In this document: positions 20,703-29,687 of the stretch, piece by piece | Layout of the letters: the number at the start of each line of letters is the position of its first letter | Position numbering within the stretch: position 1 is the first letter of the stretch | Source: a virus | DNA length: 64,000 nucleotides | Reading direction: 5' to 3' (one strand) | IMG/VR virus record: IMGVR_UViG_3300046011_010118 | Location: 1 to 64,000 of that record | Notes under the pieces: generated by a model | The model's database searches: none | Seen by the model: the letters and a program-made list of their open reading frames with translations, nothing else | Told to the model about the DNA's origin: nothing | Made by a program: the position numbers and the translations under genes

Positions 20703-21009
20703 AACTATTTAATGATTCTATTAATTTTTGAATGTCAGCACACATTTCGTATTGTTCTAAATCCATAAAATATGTTTGTGCTTTTTCTAATGATTGTTTC
20801 CAACCAGTACGATCAAGTGAAATATAATTCCCTGTAGAGTTTAATTCTATAATAGTTGCTTCAGATTTATTTGTTTTAGCTGCTGATTTTATTCCTTCAA
20901 CAATACTATTATAAAGTATGTCTTTTATTTGTACATTTTCTTGAATTGCTGTAAAGTCAATTCCTTCTTGGACAGTAATATACAAATTAGGAATTTTTCT
21001 TTTAGACAT
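20620..21009 (-). CDS. hypothetical protein with UVR-like helix, paralogue of 18439-18831
   Basis: 129 residues. Shares the EQYEMCADIQKLI helix with the protein at 18439-18831. The basic C-terminus (KRIHRKTSRADKSNNRG) overlaps the next gene's coding sequence over 83 nt, which constrains both. Function unknown. Confidence 0.55.
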   Translation of the reverse strand: MSKRKIPNLYITVQEGIDFTAIQENVQIKDILYNSIVEGIKSAAKTNKSEATIIELNSTGNYISLDRTGWKQSLEKAQTYFMDLEQYEMCADIQKLIESLNSYGSKRIHRKTSRADKSNNRGSKYSKTS

Positions 21010-21020
21010 ATCCAGTAGTT

Positions 21021-21395
21021 TTATACTTGTTCTTTTTCAGCACCTCCAGTTTCCAATGCTGATTTGATAAGCATTTTGATATTATTTAGGCTAATTAAAA
21101 ATCCAATAACATTTTCATAAGGTACATCTAAATCAACGTCAACACTTAACATATGAGGAGCTAAACCAGCATTTAACTTGGTTTTTAACTTTTGTGTTAA
21201 TTCTTCTTTTTGACTTTGAGTATATCCTTTAGGTAATATAAATTGAACTTTAATACCCTTTTTAGTTGGGTTTGAATTAACGTCTAATTTTAAGCGAGGT
21301 GATGTAGATGTATCAACTTCAACATCTGCTGTTGCTTCTACTTCTTCTGCTTCAAGATATAACTTTAACTCTTCTAATATGCTAATTGGTTTCAT
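21021..21395 (-). CDS. hypothetical protein
   Basis: 124 residues: Glu/Val/Thr-rich N-terminus, a beta-rich middle (GIKVQFILPKGYTQSQKEEL), then amphipathic C-terminal helices. Not recognised. ATATTTATA lies at 21408-21416, 13 nt upstream of its start, so a transcript may begin here, downstream of the glycan operon. Confidence 0.5.
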   Translation of the reverse strand: MKPISILEELKLYLEAEEVEATADVEVDTSTSPRLKLDVNSNPTKKGIKVQFILPKGYTQSQKEELTQKLKTKLNAGLAPHMLSVDVDLDVPYENVIGFLISLNNIKMLIKSALETGGAEKEQV

Positions 21396-21398
21396 GTA

Positions 21399-22331
21399 CT
21401 ATTTTCGTATAAATATTAAATCTTGTTCAAATGATTCTAATGATTCTACATTAACTTTAACATTTCCTAACTCAAACATACCGATTTCGTTATTTTCTGC
21501 AACAATATCATTCAGTTGTGTTAAAAATGTGTAATCTTGTTGAGTAAAGGTATTAACATCTATTTCAACAACCACATTTGCTTCTTCAAGAGGAGATGTA
21601 AAGAATAAGTCTAATGCTTTAGTTAGGTCAGGAGTAGCATTACCTATAATAACATAAGCCTTTTTATATACCTTATTATATTTGGATATCCTAAAACCCC
21701 ACTTTTTAATAAAGGCTAAGTTAGACATCATTTCGATTTCTTGATAGTTATCTGATCTTGATGTTTTGCTCACAAAGTGATATACCATAGCTGCATTTGC
21801 TACTTTACATTCAAACCCAGCTAATTTATATCTTAAATGCACATCATCATCTTCACAGAATTTTTTAAAGGTATATCCATCTATGTCAAGATAATCTTCT
21901 TTATAAACGGCAAAGAATAGTTGTGAACCACCATCAATCAAAACATCATCTACAGTATATTGAAAGAATTTGTTTTTATCGTAATTTTCAATTCCACGAC
22001 CACAATCAAATATAGATTTGCCTGGATATTCGTCTGTGTAAATTGGTGGTTCTACTCGATGATAAACTAATACCATTTTGCGTTTAATATGCTTTAAAAT
22101 AGTTTCCACAAATCCAGGATGTGGCACCATATCATTATGCATCAATACTACTACTTCACCTTTTGCTTTAGCTACAGCATTGTTAAAATTAATTCCTAAA
22201 GTCACATCATCATTTACTTCAACTACAATTTCAACTTCATTTTCATCAGGATATAACTCTCTGATTTGTTGAACCGCAAAGTCAGTATAATGTTGATTAG
22301 ATGTGGTTGCTGGTATTATTAGTGATATCAT
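21399..22331 (-). CDS. glycosyltransferase family 2-like protein
   Basis: 310 residues. ISLIIPATTSNQHYTDFAVQ, then VVLMHNDMVPHPGFVE near residue 80 (HND in the DxD position), DGGSQLFFAVYKEDYLDIDG and FCEDDDVHLRYKLAGFECKV, the pattern of GT2 enzymes (GT-A fold). It transfers a sugar from a nucleotide donor; acceptor unknown. It overlaps the upstream GT2 gene by 35 nt and ends the large glycan operon. Confidence 0.8.
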   Translation of the reverse strand: MISLIIPATTSNQHYTDFAVQQIRELYPDENEVEIVVEVNDDVTLGINFNNAVAKAKGEVVVLMHNDMVPHPGFVETILKHIKRKMVLVYHRVEPPIYTDEYPGKSIFDCGRGIENYDKNKFFQYTVDDVLIDGGSQLFFAVYKEDYLDIDGYTFKKFCEDDDVHLRYKLAGFECKVANAAMVYHFVSKTSRSDNYQEIEMMSNLAFIKKWGFRISKYNKVYKKAYVIIGNATPDLTKALDLFFTSPLEEANVVVEIDVNTFTQQDYTFLTQLNDIVAENNEIGMFELGNVKVNVESLESFEQDLIFIRK

Positions 22332-23190
22332 ATATCATTCTGTTTTTAATTGATGGTATTGGTTTTACAAAATCATTATTATCAAATTGTGGCATTGCTC
22401 CCCATTTATTTAAAAATTTCTTTGCATTTTTATATTCATTAAGTCTTTGTCTTTCAGAAGATTGTCCATTGTTTTCTTCTAAACGATGTGAACCTCTACC
22501 TGCAAAATGCCAAATTACAGATTTAGTTGTTTGAACAAATCCAAACCCTTCATTTTGCATTCTAATAAATAAGTCCATGTCTTCCCAAGATGTTGGAGCA
22601 AATAAGGCATCATTGCCTCCAATATAGTCCCAATCTTCTTTTCTAATTATAAACCCACCTGCACCTTCACATCTTCTTATTTGAATATCATTCAAGCTAC
22701 TAAATTCTCTTGAAAATTCCAAAAATGCATTTTCATTAAAATCATCATGATATGCCCCAATTGCATCTACAGGAAAGAATATATTACCTGGTTTTTGAGG
22801 TGGATTGTTAAATATGTTTGGTTGTATTCTCCAAGACGATATGGCATATTTACTGTCATATTTTCTTATTTCATTTAATAATACTAAATCAAACTCTTCA
22901 GCAACATAAAAGTCAGATTGTAAAAATATAATATATTCTGTTTTTACCTTACTAGCACAGAAGTTCATCCCACCACCTATTCCTCTAGCCGGTTCAAAAT
23001 GTGGTTCAATATATATTTCTAGATTGTATTGATCTTTAACTTCTTCAAGCCATTCGTTTGTTCCATCAGTACAGTTTTCTGCATGTATTATAAATGGAGC
23101 ATCTTTAAAATAGGCATTTTGTCTTACTGATTTGATGCTCCATTTTAAATATTCTAGATTATTGTATGTTGAAATTGTAAATGTAATCAT
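22297..23190 (-). CDS. glycosyltransferase family 2-like protein
   Basis: 297 residues. ITFTISTYNNLEYLKWSIKS, ARGIGGGMNFCASKVKTEYI and FLQSDFYVAEEFD (SDF as DxD equivalent near residue 95), then GGFIIRKEDWDYIGG and WEDMDLFIRMQNEGF, the acceptor/ED motif region. A typical GT2. It sits next to a methyltransferase and overlaps the next GT2 gene. Confidence 0.82.
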   Translation of the reverse strand: MITFTISTYNNLEYLKWSIKSVRQNAYFKDAPFIIHAENCTDGTNEWLEEVKDQYNLEIYIEPHFEPARGIGGGMNFCASKVKTEYIIFLQSDFYVAEEFDLVLLNEIRKYDSKYAISSWRIQPNIFNNPPQKPGNIFFPVDAIGAYHDDFNENAFLEFSREFSSLNDIQIRRCEGAGGFIIRKEDWDYIGGNDALFAPTSWEDMDLFIRMQNEGFGFVQTTKSVIWHFAGRGSHRLEENNGQSSERQRLNEYKNAKKFLNKWGAMPQFDNNDFVKPIPSIKNRMIYDITNNTSNHI

Positions 23191-23193
23191 TTA

Positions 23194-23892
23194 TTATTGT
23201 TTTTTAAAGGTGAAATACCAATTCCATGATCTTCTTAAAGATTCATCCATTGTTGATTCGGACTCTATTCTAGGATAATCAGCAGTCATTAGAATTGATG
23301 GATAAACAGATACTGGATCCCAACCATGGGTATACATAAAGTAGATAAAATTATCATAATCAAATAATCCTCTATAAATCCAATCATGTCCCATTCTCCA
23401 ATTAGGTACTGAAATAGAGAATAAAGTATGTTCTGGGGTGTGGGTATGTAGATTTCTGATTAAATTACCTGGATTGCTAACATGTTCTAGGAAATCATTT
23501 GCTACTATTACATCATATTTGTCTGTTAATGGTGTAACGTCAATTCCATCCATCATATTTTGAACTATGAATTTTCCTTTATATCCACGTTCATCAAATA
23601 ATTGTTTAGCACCTATTTTATCTACAAACGTATAATTACACCCTGTTTCATTAATAATTAACTGTCCTAAATATCCAGGACCAGATCCTAATTCTAACAC
23701 ATAACTATCTTTAGTTACATTAGTTTCATTTATTATTAACTTTTTTTCGTATTCATATCTTTGCTTCCATATGTCTTCAGTATCTCTGAGTTGTCCTTCA
23801 GGTACAGTAGTCCATTCTAAATTTTGTTTTTCTTCAGTATGCTGAGTTACATAGTGTGCTTTAAAATCAACATCGTTTGAGTGTCTAAACAT
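23194..23892 (-). CDS. SAM-dependent methyltransferase
   Basis: 232 residues. VLELGSGPGYLGQLI near residue 62 is motif I, followed by FVDKIG, then VIVANDFLEHVSNPGNLI near 120 (motif IV/post-I region). Class I fold of the type often found in sugar-modification clusters, so it may methylate a glycan or sugar. Placed between two GT2 genes with 3-5 nt spacers. Confidence 0.82.
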   Translation of the reverse strand: MFRHSNDVDFKAHYVTQHTEEKQNLEWTTVPEGQLRDTEDIWKQRYEYEKKLIINETNVTKDSYVLELGSGPGYLGQLIINETGCNYTFVDKIGAKQLFDERGYKGKFIVQNMMDGIDVTPLTDKYDVIVANDFLEHVSNPGNLIRNLHTHTPEHTLFSISVPNWRMGHDWIYRGLFDYDNFIYFMYTHGWDPVSVYPSILMTADYPRIESESTMDESLRRSWNWYFTFKKQ

Positions 23893-23897
23893 GTTTT

Positions 23898-24629
23898 TTA
23901 AATTTTATAATTAAATGCTTTATTTCTTATTTCTGTAAATTTATTAAATTTTCCTGTTTCAGTAAAATATTCAAACATATTTCTTTCAGCCATGCTGTTT
24001 GTGTCGGATAATTCGTCTGCAAATAGCTTTAGTGTTTGACTAATTAAGTGAATAGTAGGTGTTTTATCACATACTCCCATTTTCCAATTATTTTCTTCAC
24101 ATATCATTGCTGATAGGCAATCTATACCCCATCCATAAATTAATTTGGAAGGTATTGGATATAATTTTTCAGCTAATTCTCTTGAAAACATAGGTGCTTG
24201 GTAATCTATAAATGGTACTTCTCTAGTTGTACCTGTATTCCAAGGTCTCATTGTTTTCCATATTGTTTGATCCCCTGTATGTGGTTCTAAAATGCAAGGT
24301 GAAATTAATTTAAAATCGCCTTTAAACATTTCTTCACGTAATGTTCTAATATAGTTAGCTCCATGTAATAATACATCGTTATTTAAAATAATAACAGAAT
24401 CATATTGTGGTGATTCTAAGAATAAATCTAAAATAACACTTACACCACCTCCATAACGTACATTTTCTTCTAAAGCATGTGTTGTGTATTTACTAACTTT
24501 ATCTTTATGTGAACCATTATCTATAACAGCAACGTCGTATATATCTTCTTCAAATGGTTTTAAAGTTTCATATAAACTATCTGTTAATTCAAATGTGTTG
24601 TATTGTAATATTGCTACTAGTGTTTTCAC
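23898..24629 (-). CDS. glycosyltransferase family 2-like protein
   Basis: 243 residues. TLVAILQYNTFELTDSLYETL at the N-terminus, VAVIDNGSHK, VRYGGGVSVILD and VIILNNDVLLHG near residue 88 (NND as DxD equivalent). Rhamnosyltransferase-like GT2 by general form. It shares one base with the preceding stop, indicating a coupled operon. Confidence 0.8.
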   Translation of the reverse strand: MKTLVAILQYNTFELTDSLYETLKPFEEDIYDVAVIDNGSHKDKVSKYTTHALEENVRYGGGVSVILDLFLESPQYDSVIILNNDVLLHGANYIRTLREEMFKGDFKLISPCILEPHTGDQTIWKTMRPWNTGTTREVPFIDYQAPMFSRELAEKLYPIPSKLIYGWGIDCLSAMICEENNWKMGVCDKTPTIHLISQTLKLFADELSDTNSMAERNMFEYFTETGKFNKFTEIRNKAFNYKI

Positions 24630-25207
24630 TATATACGTTTTAAAATAGTTAAACCATTATTGTTTGTATATGTTTCGTGAACATTCCATTCTTTATGTTC
24701 TTCTAAGAATTCATTTATGGCAGGTATTAGTCCTTTCTTTTCAGACCCGTTATACCACCCAAATTTATCATAGCTGTTTAATTCATCTTGATTTCCAAAC
24801 AATACAGTATCGTGTAAAATAATATATTTTTTTACTTTTGAAGCATGTAGTGTTAATTCAGCACTTAGTTGTTTATATGAGTGCCAAGTATCAATGAATA
24901 ATAAGTCAGTTTCGTCAATTTCTATTTCTAAATTATTAGTTAACCAAAATTTATATTGACAATTTATGTCTCTAGCATATTGTTCAGCTAATTCAATACT
25001 AGCACCCCATTTTGATGGGTGTTGTATGTCAATAGAAAACATTTTTTTAGGCTTAGCAGCCAAGAAAGCATAAGTAGATACGATCCATCTTACACCCATT
25101 TCAGTTACATGTTCACATTCTTCAGCATACTTTTTTAATGTTGGAAGATGTTCATTAATATCTGATTCGGTTTTTACTAAGTATTTATATTTTTCTTCTA
25201 ATGTCAT
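24629..25207 (-). CDS. class I methyltransferase-like protein
   Basis: 192 residues. HVTEMGVRWIVSTYAFLA near residue 34 in motif I position, FSIDIQHPS, then LLFIDTWHSYKQLSAEL and KYIILHDTVLFG. This WHSY/HDT pattern is seen in methyltransferase-fold proteins found in sugar clusters, some annotated as cephalosporin-hydroxylase-like. The exact reaction is unknown. A 4-nt overlap couples it to the nucleotidyltransferase. Confidence 0.65.
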   Translation of the reverse strand: MTLEEKYKYLVKTESDINEHLPTLKKYAEECEHVTEMGVRWIVSTYAFLAAKPKKMFSIDIQHPSKWGASIELAEQYARDINCQYKFWLTNNLEIEIDETDLLFIDTWHSYKQLSAELTLHASKVKKYIILHDTVLFGNQDELNSYDKFGWYNGSEKKGLIPAINEFLEEHKEWNVHETYTNNNGLTILKRI

Positions 25208-25827
25208 GTATTAGTATATTTTCGACTTATATCTCTGAAGTTTTCTATAAACACATACCCAGGATTACTTAGTATAAGTGGTTCAGATATTGTATTATAA
25301 CTACGTAATAATGTTTCGCCATATCCTTTTGTAAATCCAATTATACCCCAAGCATAAGCATTATCTTCTTTTGTAAATATACGCTTAGGTTTTTCATAAA
25401 ACACATTTTCACATATAATTCCCCAGTTTGAATGGTCTTCAACATTGAATAAAGCAAACACACAGTCATTACCTGCTTTCATACATTTGGAAATATCAGT
25501 GAACATGTTTTCAGGATATTCGAATCTAGTATCAGGTAGTATCATTATGTTATATTCACCCCAATATTCTTTAGCACTTAGTAAAGATTCACCTGTAGAT
25601 TCACCTCCACCAATTACATGTTCTATATTATTATCTTCTAGATATTTAATAAATTCTACTTTTTCTTTTCTAGTAATAATTACAGGTTCAATATTAAATC
25701 GTTTGCATATATTTAAAGACCACTCAATTGTTGGTTTTCCGTCTTCATCAGGTAATAATTCCTTAGCTTCATGAGGTTGCATTCTCATTCTTGTTCCATA
25801 ACCAGCACAAGGTATTAATGCTTTCAT
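25204..25827 (-). CDS. sugar-nucleotide pyrophosphorylase (RmlA-like nucleotidyltransferase)
   Basis: 207 residues. KALIPCAGYGTRMRMQPHEA then AKELLPDEDGKPTIEW gives the GxGTRM...K..LP signature that binds the NTP and the sugar phosphate. ILPDTRFEYPENMF holds the metal-binding Asp. It should make an NDP-sugar from a sugar-1-phosphate. It is shorter than full RmlA (about 290) and lacks the C-terminal extension. ATGA overlaps on both sides place it tightly between a reductase and a methyltransferase. Confidence 0.8.
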   Translation of the reverse strand: MKALIPCAGYGTRMRMQPHEAKELLPDEDGKPTIEWSLNICKRFNIEPVIITRKEKVEFIKYLEDNNIEHVIGGGESTGESLLSAKEYWGEYNIMILPDTRFEYPENMFTDISKCMKAGNDCVFALFNVEDHSNWGIICENVFYEKPKRIFTKEDNAYAWGIIGFTKGYGETLLRSYNTISEPLILSNPGYVFIENFRDISRKYTNT

Positions 25828-26534
25828 AAAATACTATTTAATTTTTCTAAATTCATTGATATATTTCCTGGTACGTGATCTGGTTTTTGTGATGGTTGAG
25901 TTTCTGGTTTTGTTTGTTTTGCTAGATCAAGCATTGTTTTAATCTCAGTACCTACATTGTAAATACCTGTTGCTTTTTTATTTATTAATTTAACAATTAA
26001 ATCTGCTATTATATCTACATAATCAAAGTTTCCTATTTGATTATACCAGGCATATTTAAATTCAAACGGTCTAGATTTAAATGAACATCTACAAATTAAA
26101 TGGTTGTTGTTAGTTAACGAAATATATTCATCAGCTAACAATTTGTAGTATGTATACCAGTTGTTTGAAGGTACAGGCATATCCTCTTCAGTTGCATTGT
26201 TTACAGATCCAGCATAAACATAATCTGTTGAAATATGTACTAACTTTATTTTATAAGCATTACACACATCAGAAAGTATACTAACCGCTTCATAGTTTAC
26301 TTTATACATCGACTCTTTATCTGTTGAATATGTGTCTGTATTTGCAATGCAATTTACTACTACATCATATTTTGATGTTACTATAGTACCGTGATGTATT
26401 TCTAATAGAGTATCAGTAATATCTTTATTATTAGTAAGATCAAATCCATCTTTTTTTCTTGAAATATAATCCCATTTAGTTTGTTTTACTATTTCAGATC
26501 CTAACTTTCCATCTCCTAATACTAATACTTTCAT
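25824..26534 (-). CDS. RmlD-like NAD(P)-dependent sugar reductase/epimerase
   Basis: 236 residues, short-chain dehydrogenase fold. VLVLGDGKLGSEIVKQ is the GxxGxxG cofactor loop, VVNCIANTDTYSTDKE near residue 75, LVHISTDYVYAGS near 113 and YTYYKLLADEY near 140 (the YxxxK catalytic pair) match dTDP-4-dehydrorhamnose reductase and relatives. It should reduce or epimerise a 4-keto sugar nucleotide. Its 3' end overlaps the nucleotidyltransferase start, its 5' end the dehydrase. Confidence 0.78.
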   Translation of the reverse strand: MKVLVLGDGKLGSEIVKQTKWDYISRKKDGFDLTNNKDITDTLLEIHHGTIVTSKYDVVVNCIANTDTYSTDKESMYKVNYEAVSILSDVCNAYKIKLVHISTDYVYAGSVNNATEEDMPVPSNNWYTYYKLLADEYISLTNNNHLICRCSFKSRPFEFKYAWYNQIGNFDYVDIIADLIVKLINKKATGIYNVGTEIKTMLDLAKQTKPETQPSQKPDHVPGNISMNLEKLNSIL

Positions 26535-27814
26535 TTGAATTTCTTTAAAACGTCTTCAATGTATCCAAATACAGGTTCACGATAATGAGGAGCAGCTCCA
26601 ACAAAGAATACTTTATCAAGTACCTTATTTGCTTCAGGGTATTTTTTATAATCATCTAAAAATTCAAATCCAGGATGCATTAATATATTTCCTGCGAAGT
26701 AATTTCTAGTTTGTATTTTATTATCTTCTAGATGTTGTACTAATCTATGTTTTAATCCTTCTTCTTCACATATGATTGGAGTTCCAAACCAACATGGTTC
26801 TGCTTTATCTAATGTTTGAGGTACTCTTACATTTGGAATATATTTTAAAAATATTGATTCAATTACATCTTTAGAAAGTCTTCTATTTTTTTCTATTTCT
26901 TCAAATTTATCTAATTGAGCTAATCCAATAGCACCTTGCAAATCTAATGGTTTTAAATTAAATCCCATATTTGCAAACACGTATTTGTGATCAATTATAC
27001 CATCATAATTTTCAAGCCATTTATCAAATCTGTTTCCACAAGTACCACATGATAATAAATTAGCTGATCCTACACAATAGCAATCTCTACCCCACCATGA
27101 AAAACTTACAAATAATGATTTTAATTTGTCATCATTAGTACAAACCATCCCACCTTCACCTGTTGAAATGTGGTGTGCTGGGTAGAATGAGTTTGAATGT
27201 GCTATATAATAATCTGTTAAGAGTAACCCTCCCCACTTGCTTCCTAAGCTGTCACAGTTGTCACCTATCAACTTGAGATCATACTTATTTGCTAATTCTA
27301 CTAGCTTATCAAAGTCGGGAGGATTACCTAGTACAGGAGAAACAAATATACCTTTTGTTTTTGGTGTAATTTTTTCTTCAATTTTATTTACATCAAAGTT
27401 TAAAGTATCCCATTCAATATCTACAAATACAGGTTTTAATCTATTTTGATAAATTACAGATACTGTTGTTGCAAATCCAACAGGCGACACGATTAATTCA
27501 TCATCGTCTTGCCAATTGAATCGTTTTTTAAGAGCAGCAATCAATACTAAGTTAGCAGATGAACCTGAGTTCACCATGTGAGCATGCTTTTGATTGAATT
27601 TCTTTGCAAATCTGCTCTCAAATTTATGTACTTTTTCTCCTGCTACAATCCACTTTCCATTTAAGAAAGCATCCATAGCAGCTACTATCTCATTACTATC
27701 CCAGTAAGGACCTGAATAATATACTGGTGTTTTGCCAGGTTCAAAATGGTCATTATAAATGTATTTTGGAACATGGTTTCCAGCTAATGCTTGTATGTTT
27801 GATAATTCTATCAT
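26531..27814 (-). CDS. E1/RfbH-type NDP-4-keto-6-deoxyhexose 3-dehydrase
   Basis: 427 residues, DegT/DnrJ/EryC1 fold. SFYPAHHISTGEGG near residue 209-222 has His in place of the PLP-binding Lys, the mark of the 3-dehydrases (E1/RfbH and ColD) that use PMP for C-3 deoxygenation. Four Cys at 187, 245, 247 and 256 give C-x57-C-x-C-x8-C, nearly the [2Fe-2S] spacing known for E1 (last spacer 7), so this is the iron-sulfur E1 kind rather than ColD. It implies a 3,6-dideoxyhexose. The partner reductase E3 is not visible. ATGA overlaps link it to its neighbours. Confidence 0.85.
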   Translation of the reverse strand: MIELSNIQALAGNHVPKYIYNDHFEPGKTPVYYSGPYWDSNEIVAAMDAFLNGKWIVAGEKVHKFESRFAKKFNQKHAHMVNSGSSANLVLIAALKKRFNWQDDDELIVSPVGFATTVSVIYQNRLKPVFVDIEWDTLNFDVNKIEEKITPKTKGIFVSPVLGNPPDFDKLVELANKYDLKLIGDNCDSLGSKWGGLLLTDYYIAHSNSFYPAHHISTGEGGMVCTNDDKLKSLFVSFSWWGRDCYCVGSANLLSCGTCGNRFDKWLENYDGIIDHKYVFANMGFNLKPLDLQGAIGLAQLDKFEEIEKNRRLSKDVIESIFLKYIPNVRVPQTLDKAEPCWFGTPIICEEEGLKHRLVQHLEDNKIQTRNYFAGNILMHPGFEFLDDYKKYPEANKVLDKVFFVGAAPHYREPVFGYIEDVLKKFK

Positions 27815-28479
27815 TTATATATTTTTTCCCAATCAATTACTGGTGCAAGCCATTCTACTTCACAATGTGTTGATAAACTAGGTATTGGAGCTAAAACGCT
27901 TCTTCCTTTATATGCTGATAAATGTTCAAATCGGCCTCTATCACTTGGATTGCTAGTATGAATATCAAAGTCTTCATTAATTATTCTTTTAGATACTAAT
28001 ACACTACCTGTACTACTTGGAACTGTTTTCCAATGGTGTGTTTTAGTAGGAAGAATATATGAAGTTAATCCAGGATAGTGGTTTGGATTGTAAAAATCAG
28101 GATGATCATATAACGTTACATAATCAATATCTTCATAAGTACTAAATAGTTCTTTTGCTTTAAAGGGCCATTCAGGTCTAAATGCATAGTCATTTTCAGC
28201 AAAGTATACTATATCGTCATCATTTAGATTTAAATTTTTAGCATAATTCCAAGTATAAAGATATGAAGCCCAATCAGATCCTCCCTTAAAAACCTCAGTA
28301 CAATGTATTCTAGAATCATTAATTTGGCAATCACCATCAAACATTAAGTGGAATTTAACAAAGTCTAATCCATCTATTGTTGATAATATATTATTTAAAC
28401 TTTTTTCATATGAAAACCAGCTAGGTCTGTTTTTACCAAACCCACTGTGATTAGTATGTCTATAAAGTATGTGTATCAT
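27811..28479 (-). CDS. glycosyltransferase-like protein
   Basis: 222 residues. FHLMFDGDCQI near residue 46, then DIVYFAENDYAFRPEWPFK near 90 (ENDY in the DxD-equivalent position) and THHWKTVPSSTGSVLVSKR. The pattern suits a GT-A-type enzyme, family unassigned. Coupled by 4-nt overlaps to the dehydrase gene and the acyltransferase gene. Confidence 0.6.
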   Translation of the reverse strand: MIHILYRHTNHSGFGKNRPSWFSYEKSLNNILSTIDGLDFVKFHLMFDGDCQINDSRIHCTEVFKGGSDWASYLYTWNYAKNLNLNDDDIVYFAENDYAFRPEWPFKAKELFSTYEDIDYVTLYDHPDFYNPNHYPGLTSYILPTKTHHWKTVPSSTGSVLVSKRIINEDFDIHTSNPSDRGRFEHLSAYKGRSVLAPIPSLSTHCEVEWLAPVIDWEKIYK

Positions 28480-29063
28480 TTTATTCTTTTTGCAGGTACA
28501 CCAACATATATACCCGATTCTATAAGATCTGTTACTACAGCCGCATTTGCTCCTATAGTAATAGATTCATTAATTATTAATTTTTCTCTTATAGAAGCAT
28601 TGTTTCCCATATACACTTTATCTTGAATTTTAACATTACCTGATACTATAGAACCAGGCATTGCGCTAAAATAGTCTCTAATTATACAATCATGTCCAAT
28701 ATGAACTGCTCTGTTCAATATTGCATGATCTCCTATTTCTATATTATATGTTAATACACAATTAGCTCCTATAAAAGAGCCTTGTCCTATATTAACATAA
28801 GATAATACTAATGCCGATGGGTGAATATATGAAAAATATTTTGTGTTTCCAGGGAGTTTATTAAACATTTCAGATCTATCTTGAGGTTTTGCTATTGCTA
28901 TCATTACCTCATATTCTGTAGGGTCAAATTCAGATAATGGAAATATATAATCGTTGTTTTCTTTCCAGTATTTATCATCTACAAAGCACTTCATTGTAAA
29001 ATCTCCAATGTGTGCTCTTACTTCTTGAGCGTGTCCTCCAGCGCCTATTAATGCTCTTTTCAT
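28476..29063 (-). CDS. PglD/NeuD-like sugar O/N-acyltransferase
   Basis: 195 residues. The N-terminal RALIGAGGHAQEVRAHIGDF with CFVDDKYW is the small Rossmann-like domain of PglD/NeuD. The rest is a left-handed beta-helix of hexapeptide repeats (GSFIGANCVLTYNIEIGDHA, NRAVHIGHDCIIRDY, ESITIGANAAVVTD). It should transfer an acetyl group from acetyl-CoA to a sugar. HIGHDC supplies the catalytic His. Confidence 0.85.
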   Translation of the reverse strand: MKRALIGAGGHAQEVRAHIGDFTMKCFVDDKYWKENNDYIFPLSEFDPTEYEVMIAIAKPQDRSEMFNKLPGNTKYFSYIHPSALVLSYVNIGQGSFIGANCVLTYNIEIGDHAILNRAVHIGHDCIIRDYFSAMPGSIVSGNVKIQDKVYMGNNASIREKLIINESITIGANAAVVTDLIESGIYVGVPAKRIK

Positions 29064-29687
29064 TTAACTTTTATTTTGGTAGTACCAACAGTTATCATTA
29101 TTAAAGACCTTTAAATTATTCTCATTAGCATAATCATGCACTGCTCTACGTACAGTTTCCCATGTATAATCATCTCCGATTATATTTGCGTTTGGCCATA
29201 ATTTATGAGTAATTTTAATATCATGTAAAACAGAATCATAATCATGGTGCGCATCTATATAGACTAAATCAAAAGGAATATTCATTTTACCTAATATTTC
29301 TAAACCTTCTACTGTTTTAGCTCTAAGTGGGGTTAAATGGTGTTTATGATCCCACATATTAACTAAAAACGTTTCCCACAATACACTAATTTGAGGCCAT
29401 AATTCTTTTACTTGTTCGATACCAAATTCTTCTTGGACATAATCGTTCATATCTTTACTCCAATGATCTATACACACTATATGAGCATCTGGGGCGTTTT
29501 CTGCTATGAATTTTGTTGAACCTGCTCCTGTCCAACTTCCCATTTCTAGAATATATTTAGGTTTTAAATCTCTTATTACTGATTTTAGTATGTGGTGGTT
29601 TCCTATTCCAAACCAATTATGGCTATCTTTATTAATATTTGGTTTTTCACTAGGCCATTGAAACAGAGATTCTATTCGTTCTTTCAT
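29064..29687 (-). CDS. class I SAM-dependent methyltransferase
   Basis: 207 residues. ILEMGSWTGAGSTKFIAENA near residue 41 (motif I), VCIDHWS at the end of strand 2, and DLVYIDAHHDYDSVLHD near 140. The YIDAHHDY form belongs to the Methyltransf_24-type enzymes common in glycan clusters. Substrate unknown. Adjacent, with no gap, to the acyltransferase. Confidence 0.8.
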   Translation of the reverse strand: MKERIESLFQWPSEKPNINKDSHNWFGIGNHHILKSVIRDLKPKYILEMGSWTGAGSTKFIAENAPDAHIVCIDHWSKDMNDYVQEEFGIEQVKELWPQISVLWETFLVNMWDHKHHLTPLRAKTVEGLEILGKMNIPFDLVYIDAHHDYDSVLHDIKITHKLWPNANIIGDDYTWETVRRAVHDYANENNLKVFNNDNCWYYQNKS

